Origin: Elusimicrobiota bacterium
Lineage (GTDB): Bacteria; Elusimicrobiota; Elusimicrobia; FEN-1173
Direction of reading: 5' to 3'
DNA length: 64,000 nt
NCBI GenBank assembly: GCA_016722575.1
Contig: JADKIY010000001.1
Location: 620,001-684,000 of the forward strand
The stretch's first letter is position 1, and each line of letters starts with the position of its first letter. A program made the translations under genes and the position numbers. Below, one piece after another: positions 16,748 through 25,831 of the stretch. The notes below the pieces were generated by a model. It searched no databases. It saw only the letters and a program-made list of their open reading frames with translations, and was not told where the DNA came from.

Positions 16748-17644
16748 ATGACGACGACTTCCATCATCGATAAGACCAATCTTCCCTTTAAAGTTTGGAC
16801 CCGGGGCAAGGTCCGGGACGTTTACGATTTGGGCGACAAGCTCCTGATCGTGGCCACGGACCGGATTTCGGCCTACGACTTCATCCTCCCCACGGCCGTG
16901 CCGGAAAAGGGGAAGATCCTCTGCCAAACGTCGAATTTTTGGTTCGACCGGCTCTCGTCCATCTGTCCCCACCATTTGATCGCCACCCGGGTGGCGGATT
17001 TCCCCGTTGAAATTCGGGCCGCCTGCGCCGGGGTGGACGGCCGGGCCGTGCTGGTCAAAAAAGCCAAACGCGTGGACGTGGAATGCGTGGTGCGGGGCTA
17101 CCTGGCCGGGTCCGGTTGGAAGGAATACCAGGCGAGCCAAAGCGTGTGCGGGGAAAAATTGCCCGCGGGCCTGGTGGAATCCTCCAAATTGCCGACCCCC
17201 ATTTTCACGCCCGCCACCAAGGCCCCCGACGGGGAGCACGATGAAAATATTTCGTTTAAGCGCATGGAGGAGCGGGTGGGGTCCGGTCTGGCCGGGCGGC
17301 TCAAGGCTCTGAGCCTCCGTCTTTTCAACGAGGCCACCCACTACGCCGAGTCCCGGGGCTTTATCCTGGCCGACACCAAATTCGAGTTCGGCCTGATCGG
17401 CGGCGAAATTATTCTGATCGACGAGGCCCTGACGCCCGACTCCTCCCGGTTTTGGGACGCCGCCCATTACACCCCTGGCAAATCCCAGGAGTCTTTCGAT
17501 AAGCAGTTCGTCCGGGACTACCTGAACCAAATCAAATGGGACCGCCGTCCCCCGGCGCCGGCGCTTCCGGCCGACGTGGTCGCCAAGACCCACGAAAAAT
17601 ATATGCAGGCCTATCAGCGGCTGACCGGTCGGGCGGCCCTGTGA
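16748..17644 (+). CDS. purC: Phosphoribosylaminoimidazole-succinocarboxamide synthase
   Basis: Joins CAIR with aspartate to make SAICAR. 298 residues, the long SAICAR synthase form. Motifs are GKVRDVYDLGDKLLIVATDRISAYDF near residue 16, VVRGYLAGSGWKEY near 115 and the LADTKFEFG / DEALTPDSSRFW active-site segment near 205-240. ATG 16748 is preferred over an in-frame TTG at 16742. It is the first pur gene of a run that continues to purD, and it overlaps the next start by one codon frame (GTGA). Confidence 0.95.
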   Translation: MTTTSIIDKTNLPFKVWTRGKVRDVYDLGDKLLIVATDRISAYDFILPTAVPEKGKILCQTSNFWFDRLSSICPHHLIATRVADFPVEIRAACAGVDGRAVLVKKAKRVDVECVVRGYLAGSGWKEYQASQSVCGEKLPAGLVESSKLPTPIFTPATKAPDGEHDENISFKRMEERVGSGLAGRLKALSLRLFNEATHYAESRGFILADTKFEFGLIGGEIILIDEALTPDSSRFWDAAHYTPGKSQESFDKQFVRDYLNQIKWDRRPPAPALPADVVAKTHEKYMQAYQRLTGRAAL

Positions 17645-18102
17645 ACTGGCGCGTGTTGGTTCATACAAAACCCTCCTTCGCCGATCACCGGGGCCAGGGT
17701 TTGGCCCACGAATGGCGGCGGGCGAAACTGAAGGGCTTGAAAAACATCCGCACCGGCCAGGCCTATGAGCTTCTGGGCGACTTGGACCAATCGCAGGCTC
17801 AACGGCTGGCCGAGCGCCTGTTGACCGACCCCGTGACCCAAGTGGCTTCGGTTTTCCCGTCGGACCGGGTGGCCCCCGCGCCCGGGTCCCGCCTGGCCGA
17901 GGTGTGGCCCAAAAAAGGGGTGTCGGACCCCGTGGCGGGCACCGTGGTTTACGCCGCCCAGGACCTCGGCGTGGCCGGGCTCGCGGCCGTCCGTTCGGGC
18001 CAGGTTTATGATTTCTTCGGCGTCGTGTCCCCGGCGGACGTGAAACGCTTTTGCGAGGAGCATTTGATGAACGCCATGATCCAATCGGTGGAGGTGCTTT
18101 GA
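17641..18102 (+). CDS. purS: Tandem PurS-like FGAM synthase subunit
   Basis: 153 residues from GTG 17641, overlapping the purC stop. PurS is normally about 80 residues. Here two PurS-like halves can be seen: residues 1-75 (WRVLVHTKPSFADHRGQ..NIRTGQAYEL) and about 88-153 (PKKGVSDPVAGTVVYAAQDL..VRSGQVYDF). Both contain the conserved D..G..V/A and RxGQxY elements. PurS dimers bridge PurL and PurQ in FGAM synthase; a fused tandem copy mimics the N-terminal domain of large PurL. It lies immediately before purL and purQ. Assignment rests on these motifs and operon position. Confidence 0.8.
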   Translation: MNWRVLVHTKPSFADHRGQGLAHEWRRAKLKGLKNIRTGQAYELLGDLDQSQAQRLAERLLTDPVTQVASVFPSDRVAPAPGSRLAEVWPKKGVSDPVAGTVVYAAQDLGVAGLAAVRSGQVYDFFGVVSPADVKRFCEEHLMNAMIQSVEVL

Positions 18103-20522
18103 TGGTCGCCGCCCCCCCGTCCCCGCTGCCCGGTTTCCTCTCCCTCGACGCCGCCGCCCTGGCGGCGCTCAGCAAGGAGCGCGGATTGTCTCTGAACGAC
18201 GCCGAGATGTCCGCCATCCAGGCCTACTTTAAAAAGCAAGGCCGCGATCCCTCCGAGGCGGAACTCGAAACCCTGGCCCAAACCTGGTCCGAGCACTGCA
18301 AACACAAAACCTTCCGGGCCGCCATCCACCACGTCGAACAGGACGAGATGGGATTGAAGCGCGAGCGGGAATACAAGGATTTGCTCAAGGACACCATCGT
18401 CAAGGTGACCGACGAGCTCAAACGCCCCTGGTGCCTTTCGGTGTTCAAAGACAACGCGGGCATCGTTGATGTCGGCGAAAACGAAGCCCTGGCTTTCAAA
18501 GTCGAAACCCACAACCACCCCTCGGCCCTGGAACCCTACGGCGGCGCCGGCACGGGCCTGGGCGGGGTGATCCGGGACATTCTGGGCGCGGGCCTGGGCG
18601 CCAAGCCCATCGCCAATTCCGACGTCTTCTGTTTCGGTCCCTTGGACAAAACGGCCGACGAAAAAACCGGCTCCGGCATGTCCCCCCGGCGGATTTTCCA
18701 CGGCGTGGTTTCCGGCGTCCGGGATTACGGCAACCGCATGGGGATTCCCACGGTGAGCGGCGCGGTCTATTTCGACGAGGATTTTCGGGAGAACCCTCTG
18801 GTCTTCTGCGGCACCCTCGGGATCATGCCCCACAACGCCATCCCCAAAGACGTGAAACCCGGGGACAAAATCGTCATGGCGGGGGGGCGCGTGGGGCGGG
18901 ACGGCATCCACGGCGCGACCTTCTCCTCGGACAGCTTGACCACCGGGATCCCCTCCAGCGTCGTTCAAATCGGCAACCCCATTGTGCAGAAAAAAACCAT
19001 GGACGTCCTTTTGGCCGCCCGGGACCGGGGCCTCTACCGGGGCATCACGGACTGCGGCGCAGGCGGACTCTCCTCGGCCGTGGGCGAAATGGGGGAAATC
19101 ACCGGAGCCGACGTTCAATTGGAAAAAGTGCCCCTCAAATACCAGGGCCTGGCCCCCTGGGAAATTTGGCTGTCGGAATCCCAGGAGCGCATGGTTTTCG
19201 CGGTACCCCCGGAGAAAGTGGACGAGTTGGTCCGTCTTTTCGCCGACGAGGACGCCGAGGCCACGGTGATCGGCACCTTCACCGACGACGGACGACTTCG
19301 GGTGCGCCACGGGGTCGAGGTGCTGGTCGACGTGGAGATGGCGTTTTTGCACAACGGCGTTCCCAAGCGGCGCATGAACTCCACCTGGGCGCCGCCCAAA
19401 CCCGAGGCCTTCCCCGCTTTCCAGGTCGGGCGGAAAACCGTCGATTTGAAAAAAGCCCTCCTGGACATTCTGGCCCAGCCGACGGTGGCCAGCAAGGAAT
19501 GGATCGTGCGGCAATACGACCACGAGGTCCAGGGCCGCACGGTGGTGAAACCCTTCGTGGGCCCCACCGCCGCGGGCCCCAGCGACGCCGCCGTTTTGCA
19601 GTTGCGGCCCACGGACCGTCGCGGCGCCGCGTTGTCGTGCGGCTTGAATCCCCACCAAAGCCGTTGGGACCCCTATTGGATGGCGGCCTCGGCCATCGAC
19701 GAGGCGGTGCGCAACTTGATCGCCGTGGGCGCCCGCCCCGATCGCATCGCCATTTTGGACAATTTCTGCGGGGGCAACCCCTACCGCCCGGAAACCCTGG
19801 GCGAGCTGGTTCGCACGGCCCAGGCCTGTCACGACGTGGCCCGGGCCTACGGCACGCCGTTCATTTCCGGCAAGGACAGCCTGTTTAACGAGTTCGTGGA
19901 CCCCAAGGCCGGGAGCCGCCGAAGCATCCCCACGACGCTTTTAATTTCGGCCCTTTCCCTCGTGGACGACGTGTCCAAGTGCGTGACCATGGATTTCAAA
20001 AAACCCGGAAACTACCTTTACGTTCTGGGCGAAACCCGGGACGAGCTCGGCGGTTCCCGCTACGGCATTTGGCGCAACAGCCGAGGCGGCGCCGTGCCCC
20101 GCCTGGACCCCTCCGCCACCTGGCCGATCTACGAAAAATTGGCCCAGGCCATCGGCGAGGGTTTGGTGGCCGCCTGCCACGATTGCTCCGAGGGCGGCCT
20201 GGGCGTGTCCCTGGCCGAGATGGCCTTCGGCGGGGGCCTCGGGGCCCACGTGGATCTTCGGAAGGTTCCGGTGTTCGCCGACCTCGCCAACGAACGGCGG
20301 ACCGACAAAATCCTTTTCTCCGAATCCAACGGGCGCTTTGTTCTCGAAGTGCCCGCCAAGGCGCGCCGGGGGTTCAACGCCCTTTTCAAAAACGCCCCGG
20401 TCGCCGTGGTGGGCCAAGTGCGGGAGGCCCCCCGGTTGGACCTGACCGGCTCCGACGGAAAATCCCTTTCGTGGTCCATTAAAGACCTGGAAAAAGCCTG
20501 GCGTGGAGGAATACGCCCATGA
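18102..20522 (+). CDS. purL: Phosphoribosylformylglycinamidine synthase subunit PurL
   Basis: ATP-dependent FGAM synthase subunit, 806 residues. The N-terminal helical region is followed by TWSEHCKHKTF (near residue 63), FKVETHNHPSALEPYGGAGTG (near 130, substrate and ATP site), the second AIRS-like half with GISDCGAGG-type ITDCGAGGLSSAVGEMG (near 330), and a C-terminal copy beginning near residue 520. This is the small-type PurL that needs separate PurS and PurQ, both encoded beside it. The start overlaps the PurS stop by one base (TGATG); the 3' end overlaps purQ by four bases. Confidence 0.95.
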   Translation: MVAAPPSPLPGFLSLDAAALAALSKERGLSLNDAEMSAIQAYFKKQGRDPSEAELETLAQTWSEHCKHKTFRAAIHHVEQDEMGLKREREYKDLLKDTIVKVTDELKRPWCLSVFKDNAGIVDVGENEALAFKVETHNHPSALEPYGGAGTGLGGVIRDILGAGLGAKPIANSDVFCFGPLDKTADEKTGSGMSPRRIFHGVVSGVRDYGNRMGIPTVSGAVYFDEDFRENPLVFCGTLGIMPHNAIPKDVKPGDKIVMAGGRVGRDGIHGATFSSDSLTTGIPSSVVQIGNPIVQKKTMDVLLAARDRGLYRGITDCGAGGLSSAVGEMGEITGADVQLEKVPLKYQGLAPWEIWLSESQERMVFAVPPEKVDELVRLFADEDAEATVIGTFTDDGRLRVRHGVEVLVDVEMAFLHNGVPKRRMNSTWAPPKPEAFPAFQVGRKTVDLKKALLDILAQPTVASKEWIVRQYDHEVQGRTVVKPFVGPTAAGPSDAAVLQLRPTDRRGAALSCGLNPHQSRWDPYWMAASAIDEAVRNLIAVGARPDRIAILDNFCGGNPYRPETLGELVRTAQACHDVARAYGTPFISGKDSLFNEFVDPKAGSRRSIPTTLLISALSLVDDVSKCVTMDFKKPGNYLYVLGETRDELGGSRYGIWRNSRGGAVPRLDPSATWPIYEKLAQAIGEGLVAACHDCSEGGLGVSLAEMAFGGGLGAHVDLRKVPVFADLANERRTDKILFSESNGRFVLEVPAKARRGFNALFKNAPVAVVGQVREAPRLDLTGSDGKSLSWSIKDLEKAWRGGIRP

Positions 20523-21310
20523 CCGTCAAAGCCCTGGTTCTCCGGTCGCCCGGCACCAATTGCGACGGCGAATCCGTGTGGGCGCTTGAAGCCGCCGGCG
20601 CCGCGCCCGAGCGGATTCACGTGAACGCGCTTTTGCGCGGCGAGGCGCGCCTGAAAGACTTCGGCGTTCTGGTGTTTCCCGGCGGTTTTTCCTTCGGGGA
20701 CGACATCGCCTCCGGGAAAGTGCTGGCCAACCGCGTGGTGTACCGTCTGCGGGAGCAAATGGACGAATTCCTGCGACTGGGCCGTCCGGTGATCGGCATT
20801 TGCAACGGGTTCCAGGTGTTGGTCAAAGCGGGCCTTTTGCCCGGCGACGACAAGCCCTGGGACGGCAGCGTCCAGGCCACCTTGACCGACAACGATTCCG
20901 GCCGCTTCGAATGCCGGTGGATTTTCCTCAAAACCGCGTCCCGCAAAAGTTTTTGGGTCAAGGGCCTGCCGGAGGTGTTCCCCCTGCCCGTGGCCCACGG
21001 GGAAGGCAAATTCGTGCCCGCGTCGGCCGGCCTCCTAAATCAATGGGAAAAGAAGGGCCAGGTCGTGTTCCGTTACGTGGACGCCCGGGGCCGGAAGCCG
21101 GCCTACCCGGCCAACCCGAACGGGTCGACCCGGGAAGTGGCCGGGGTCACCAACGCCGCCGGAAATATTTTGGGCCTTATGCCCCACCCGGAGCGCAATT
21201 CTTTCCCGTTCCAGCATTCCCATTGGACCCGAGTCAAACCCCTGCCCAAAACCGGCGTCGGGCTCCAGATTTTCAAGAACGCGGTTCGTTACGCCGCCCA
21301 AGTGAATTAA
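20519..21310 (+). CDS. purQ: FGAM synthase glutaminase subunit PurQ
   Basis: A class I glutamine amidotransferase that supplies ammonia to PurL. 263 residues. It has LRSPGTNCDGE at the N-terminus, the oxyanion region FPGGFSFGDDIASGK (near 59), the nucleophile in GICNGFQVL (near 96) and HPERN near the C-terminus. It overlaps purL by four bases. It is slightly longer than B. subtilis PurQ. Confidence 0.95.
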   Translation: MTVKALVLRSPGTNCDGESVWALEAAGAAPERIHVNALLRGEARLKDFGVLVFPGGFSFGDDIASGKVLANRVVYRLREQMDEFLRLGRPVIGICNGFQVLVKAGLLPGDDKPWDGSVQATLTDNDSGRFECRWIFLKTASRKSFWVKGLPEVFPLPVAHGEGKFVPASAGLLNQWEKKGQVVFRYVDARGRKPAYPANPNGSTREVAGVTNAAGNILGLMPHPERNSFPFQHSHWTRVKPLPKTGVGLQIFKNAVRYAAQVN

Positions 21311-21314
21311 CCCC

Positions 21315-23102
21315 ATGCCCCACCGTTACTCGGACGGTCGCCACGGCGGAACGGCCCGATGGCGATGGTCCTCGGCGCTTCGGGAGTCCTGGCGGTTGGG
21401 CTACGGCTTTTCGGATTTCCGGTCGGACCTGTTGGCCGGTGCCGTCGTGGCGTTGGTCGCGATTCCCCTGGCCATGGCCTTGGCCATCGCGAGCGGCGTT
21501 CCTCCGCAATACGGTCTTTACACCGCGGTGGTGGCGGGGACGGTGGTTCCGCTTTTGGGCGGGTCTCGGTTCCAGGTGACGGGCCCGACCGCGGCCTTCG
21601 TGGTGATTCTGGCGCCGGTGGCGAGCCGGTTCGGCTTGGGGGGCCTTCTGGTGGCGGGCCTGATGGCCGGCGGGCTTCTCCTCGCGATGGGCTTTTTTCG
21701 GCTCGGGGGTTTGATCCAGTTCATTCCTCGGACGGTGACGGCGGGTTTCACGGCGGGCATCGGGTTTGTCATCGCCGTTCTCCAGTTAAAGGATTTTTTC
21801 GGTCTCCAGGTCGCCGCTCTCCCGGATCGGTTCGTGGAGCGCGTGGCCGCGCTTCTCCACGCGGCCCCGACCTTTCGCCCGGCGGAGCTGGGCGTCGGCG
21901 CCGGCACGCTGGTCCTGTTGGTGGGGTGGCCCAAGGTCAGCAAGCGAATCCCCGGGCCCCTGGTGGCGCTGGCGGCCGCGGCGGCGGCGGTCTTGGCGTT
22001 GGAGCGCTTGTTCCCCGGGCTTGAAATCGCGACGATCGCCCGGCGTTTTCATTTTGAGGAAAACGGCCGCCTTTGGGACGGCATCCCTCAAATCCTGCCG
22101 TCCTTTCGTGCGCCGTGGTCTTTCCCCGGCCCCGGCGGCGCGCCCCTGACCTTTAATTTTTCGCTGATCGAATCCCTCGCGCCCTCGGCGTTGGCCATCG
22201 CTCTTCTGGCCGCCATCGAGTCTCTGTTGTCGGCGGTGGTGGCCGACGGCATGGCCGGCACGCGTCACAACCCCGACGCGGAACTGGCGGCTCTGGGGGT
22301 GGGAAACCTCCTCGGGCCCTTTCTGGGGGGCATCCCGGCCACGGGGGCCATCGCGCGCACGGCGACCAACATTCGAAGCGGCGCCCGTTCGCCCTTGGCG
22401 GCGGTGTTCCACGGCGTATTCATTTTGGGGGCGATCTTGCTGGCCGCGCCGCTTTTGGGCCGGGTGCCCATGGCGTCGTTGGCGGCGCTCCTGTTGTTGG
22501 TCGCCTATCACATGTCCGAGCTCCGCCACGTCCGCTATTTGTTGAACGTCGCCCCCCGAAGCGACGTGGCCGTGTTGCTGTTGTGCTTCGGCCTCACGGT
22601 GATTTTCGATATGGTGGTGGGCGTTTCGGTGGGCATCGTTCTGGCGTCTCTCTTGTTCATGCGGCGCATGTCCTCCGTCACCCGGGGGCGCCCCCTGACG
22701 GGCGAGGCCGGCGCCAAAGGCGTCCCGCCACCGCCGGGTTTCGCGCTTTACGAGATCGCCGGGCCCATGTTTTTCGGAGCCATCGACAACGCCATCGACG
22801 CCATCGCTTCCGTCGACCGGAGCGTGCGGGGCGTGTTGTTTTTGATGGACAAGGTCCCCGTTATGGACGTGTCGGGCCTGGTGGCCTTGGAAAGCGCCAT
22901 TCGCAAATTGTCGGCGGAGAGCAAGTTGTCGGTTCTGGTGGGGGCGCACGGGCAACCCCAGTCGTTGATCGGCAAGTCCCATTTTTTGAGCACCGAACGG
23001 CGCTTGATCCGCCACGTTCCCGACCGCCCGTCGGCGGACCGGGAAGCCCAGGCGTATCTGACGGGCGCCGCCACCCCTTTGGCCACGGAGGCAAGACGAT
23101 GA
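21315..23102 (+). CDS. SulP-family anion transporter with STAS domain
   Basis: 595 residues. About twelve hydrophobic segments run from residue 37 to 460, with the SulP signatures AIPLAMALAIASGVPPQYGLY (TM1 region), FQVTGPTAAFVVIL (TM3) and ESLLSAVVADGMAGTRHN (TM8). A C-terminal STAS domain occupies about 475-580 (PVMDVSGLVALESA). Family members move sulfate, bicarbonate or dicarboxylates. It lies 4 bases after purQ and its stop overlaps the purF start, so it is embedded in the purine operon. Bicarbonate supply for AIR carboxylation and carbamoyl phosphate is one explanation; sulfate is the other. Substrate is unproven. Confidence 0.88.
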   Translation: MPHRYSDGRHGGTARWRWSSALRESWRLGYGFSDFRSDLLAGAVVALVAIPLAMALAIASGVPPQYGLYTAVVAGTVVPLLGGSRFQVTGPTAAFVVILAPVASRFGLGGLLVAGLMAGGLLLAMGFFRLGGLIQFIPRTVTAGFTAGIGFVIAVLQLKDFFGLQVAALPDRFVERVAALLHAAPTFRPAELGVGAGTLVLLVGWPKVSKRIPGPLVALAAAAAAVLALERLFPGLEIATIARRFHFEENGRLWDGIPQILPSFRAPWSFPGPGGAPLTFNFSLIESLAPSALAIALLAAIESLLSAVVADGMAGTRHNPDAELAALGVGNLLGPFLGGIPATGAIARTATNIRSGARSPLAAVFHGVFILGAILLAAPLLGRVPMASLAALLLLVAYHMSELRHVRYLLNVAPRSDVAVLLLCFGLTVIFDMVVGVSVGIVLASLLFMRRMSSVTRGRPLTGEAGAKGVPPPPGFALYEIAGPMFFGAIDNAIDAIASVDRSVRGVLFLMDKVPVMDVSGLVALESAIRKLSAESKLSVLVGAHGQPQSLIGKSHFLSTERRLIRHVPDRPSADREAQAYLTGAATPLATEARR

Positions 23103-24499
23103 ATGGTGTGACCCGCGATCCCCTGGACGTTCCCCGCGAAGAGTGCGGCGTGTTCGGCATTTACAACCACAAAGAAGCCGCGCGTTTGGCCTATTTGGGG
23201 CTTCAGCAGCTGCAGCACCGCGGGCAGGAGTCCGCCGGCATCGTGACCTCCGACGGCAACCGGTTTTTCGCCCACGTGTCCATGGGTCTCGTGGCGGACG
23301 TGTTTAAACCCGAAGCCCTCGACCGTTTGAAGGGCCGGATGGCCGTGGGCCACGTGCGCTACGCCACGGCGGGTTCCTCCTCCCTGGCCAACGCCCAGCC
23401 CATCGTCGTCACCACGGCCCGGGGGCCCATCGCGATCGGACACAACGGCAACTTGACCAACGCCATGACCCTGCGAAAAAAAATGGAGTCTCTCGGGTCC
23501 ATTTTCCAAACGTCGTCGGACACCGAGGTGATCCTCCACCTGATGGCCAAATCCCCGGCCCGGGAAATCGTGACGGCGCTCAAAGACGCCCTGAGCCAGG
23601 TGACCGGCGCCTATTCCCTCGTCATTCAAACCACCAAATCCCTCTACGCCGTGCGGGACCCCTGGGGCGTGCGGCCCCTCCATTTGGGCCGTTTGAACGG
23701 CTCCATCGTGGTGGCCTCGGAAACCTGCGCTTTCGACATCATCGGGGCCAAATTGGTGCGCGAGGTGAAACCCGGGGAAATCGTCGCCATCGACCACCGG
23801 GGCGCCCGCACCGTGGCCCAGATGCCGAGCCCCGCCAAGGCCCACTGCGTGTTTGAATACGTCTATTTCGCCCGCCCGGACAGCCATATTTTCGGAAAAA
23901 GCGTCTACGAAGTCCGCCGGGAAATGGGCCGTCAGTTGGCCCGGGAGGCCCCGGCCAAAGCGGACATCGTGGTCGCCGTGCCGGACTCCGCCAACGTGGC
24001 CGCCGTCGGCTACGCCGACGAATCCGGCATCCCCCTGGAAATCGGTTTGATCCGAAGCCACTACCGGGGCCGGACTTTCATCGAACCCAAGCAGTCCATC
24101 CGGGATTTCGGCGCCCGGATGAAATACGCCGCCGTGGTCGAGGCCCTCAAGGGCCGTCGGGTGGTCGTGATCGACGATTCCATCGTGCGGGGAACCACCA
24201 GCCGCAAATTGATCCGCATGCTGCGCCACTCCGGCGCCCGGGAAATTCATTTGCGGATCAGTTCGCCGCCCATCATGGGCCCCTGCTTCTACGGCATCGA
24301 CACCCCCCAGGCCCGGGAGCTCATCGCCACCCGCATGAACGTCGAGCGGATCCGGCAGTATCTCAACACCGACAGCCTGAAATATTTGAGTCTGGAAGGC
24401 ATGCTCAAAGCCACCGGGCGGAACCCCAAGGAATTCTGCACCGCGTGCTTCAATACCCGTTATCCCATTCCGGTGGAAGACGCCGGGAGGGTCGCGTGA
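23099..24499 (+). CDS. purF: Amidophosphoribosyltransferase (4Fe-4S, propeptide type)
   Basis: First committed step of purine synthesis. 466 residues. The N-terminal Ntn-hydrolase nucleophile is C16 (EECGVFGI), so a 15-residue propeptide must be removed, as in the B. subtilis type. All four Fe-S cysteine positions are recognisable: CVFEYVYFARPDS, PCFYGID and the CxxC in FCTACF. The PRPP loop is VVVIDDSIVRGTTSRK. ATG 23099 overlaps the SulP stop. The stop overlaps the purD start. Confidence 0.96.
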   Translation: MNGVTRDPLDVPREECGVFGIYNHKEAARLAYLGLQQLQHRGQESAGIVTSDGNRFFAHVSMGLVADVFKPEALDRLKGRMAVGHVRYATAGSSSLANAQPIVVTTARGPIAIGHNGNLTNAMTLRKKMESLGSIFQTSSDTEVILHLMAKSPAREIVTALKDALSQVTGAYSLVIQTTKSLYAVRDPWGVRPLHLGRLNGSIVVASETCAFDIIGAKLVREVKPGEIVAIDHRGARTVAQMPSPAKAHCVFEYVYFARPDSHIFGKSVYEVRREMGRQLAREAPAKADIVVAVPDSANVAAVGYADESGIPLEIGLIRSHYRGRTFIEPKQSIRDFGARMKYAAVVEALKGRRVVVIDDSIVRGTTSRKLIRMLRHSGAREIHLRISSPPIMGPCFYGIDTPQARELIATRMNVERIRQYLNTDSLKYLSLEGMLKATGRNPKEFCTACFNTRYPIPVEDAGRVA

Positions 24500-25815
24500 A
24501 AGTTCTCGTCGTCGGATCCGGCGGACGGGAACACGCCCTCGTCTGGGCTCTCCGAAAAAGCGGCGGGGTGTCGGAAGTGTATTGCGCGCCCGGCAACGCG
24601 GGGATCAGCGGCCTGGCCACGATCCCGAGCCTGGACCTCCACAAAGCCAAGGACATTTTGCGATTCGCCAAGGAAAAGGAAATCGGCCTGGCGATCATCG
24701 GTCCCGAGGCCCCCTTGGTCGAGGGCTTGGCCGACGACCTGCGCCGGGGGGGGCTCGCGGTGTTCGGACCGGGCAAGGCGGCCGCCCGCCTGGAAGGCAG
24801 CAAGGTGTTCTCCAAGAATTTCATGAAAGCCCACGGCCTGCCCACGGCGGATTTTCGCGCTTTTGACCGGGCCGAGACCGCGGAGGCCTTTGTGAAGGGC
24901 GAAGGGCGGAACACGGGATTCCGCGTGGTCAAAGCCGACGGCCTCGCGGCCGGCAAGGGCGTCGTCGTCGCCAAAAACGAGGAGGAGACGCTGGCGGCCG
25001 TGCGGGACATGCTGGTCGGCAAGCGTTTCGGGGCCGCGTCCCAAACCATTTTGATCGAAGACACCCTGGTGGGCGAGGAATTGAGCGTCATGGCGCTCAC
25101 CGACGGAAAAACGCTCGTGCCCCTTCTGGCGACCCAGGACCACAAGCGCGTTTTCGACCACGACAAAGGCCCCAACACCGGCGGCATGGGGGCCTACGGC
25201 CCGGTGCCCCAGGTCTCCGCCGAGACCTGGCGCCGCATCGAAACCGAGGTGTTCCAGCGGTTCCTGGCCGGATTGGCCGCCGAAAAGCTGGACTATCGCG
25301 GCGTCATTTATTTCGGCCTCATGCTGACCGCCGGCGGCCCCCAAGTGTTGGAGTTCAACGTCCGCTTCGGCGACCCGGAAACCCAGGTGATCCTGCCCAT
25401 GGGCAAAGGCGATTGGCTGCCGCTCTTTTTGAACACCGCCCAGGGAACCCTGGCGGGCCAATCCTTCGTGCCGCGCGGCGGCGCCGCCATCACGGTGGTG
25501 ATGGCGTCCGGGGGCTACCCCGGGGATTTCGCCAAGGGAAAAGTCATCACCGGTTTGGAGTCCCTGGAGGGCGACAAGGACGTGGCGGTTTTTCACGCGG
25601 GCACGACCCACGACGCCCAGGGCCGGTTTGTGACGAGCGGGGGACGCGTGCTGGCCGTGACGGCCCGGGGGGCCGATTTGGCCGGGGCCCGGGAGAAGGC
25701 CTACGCCGCCGTTCAAAAAATCGCCTTCGAAGGCGCGCATTTTCGGCGCGACATCGGCGCGCGGGCCCTCCCCGCCGTCGCCGGGGCCGACCGTCCGAAC
25801 GCCTCGAAAAAATGA
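24496..25815 (+). CDS. purD: Phosphoribosylamine-glycine ligase
   Basis: ATP-grasp enzyme making GAR. 439 residues from GTG 24496 (GTGA overlap with purF). It begins VKVLVVGSGGREHALVWAL, the family start. Motifs include GPEAPLVEGL, VVKADGLAAGKGVVVA (near 135) and VLEFNVRFGDPETQVILP (near 285). The C-terminus carries a short extra tail (VAGADRPNASKK). Seventeen bases separate it from pyrR, where the operon changes to pyrimidine genes. Confidence 0.96.
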   Translation: MKVLVVGSGGREHALVWALRKSGGVSEVYCAPGNAGISGLATIPSLDLHKAKDILRFAKEKEIGLAIIGPEAPLVEGLADDLRRGGLAVFGPGKAAARLEGSKVFSKNFMKAHGLPTADFRAFDRAETAEAFVKGEGRNTGFRVVKADGLAAGKGVVVAKNEEETLAAVRDMLVGKRFGAASQTILIEDTLVGEELSVMALTDGKTLVPLLATQDHKRVFDHDKGPNTGGMGAYGPVPQVSAETWRRIETEVFQRFLAGLAAEKLDYRGVIYFGLMLTAGGPQVLEFNVRFGDPETQVILPMGKGDWLPLFLNTAQGTLAGQSFVPRGGAAITVVMASGGYPGDFAKGKVITGLESLEGDKDVAVFHAGTTHDAQGRFVTSGGRVLAVTARGADLAGAREKAYAAVQKIAFEGAHFRRDIGARALPAVAGADRPNASKK

Positions 25816-25831
25816 AATAATAAGCCTTGGC

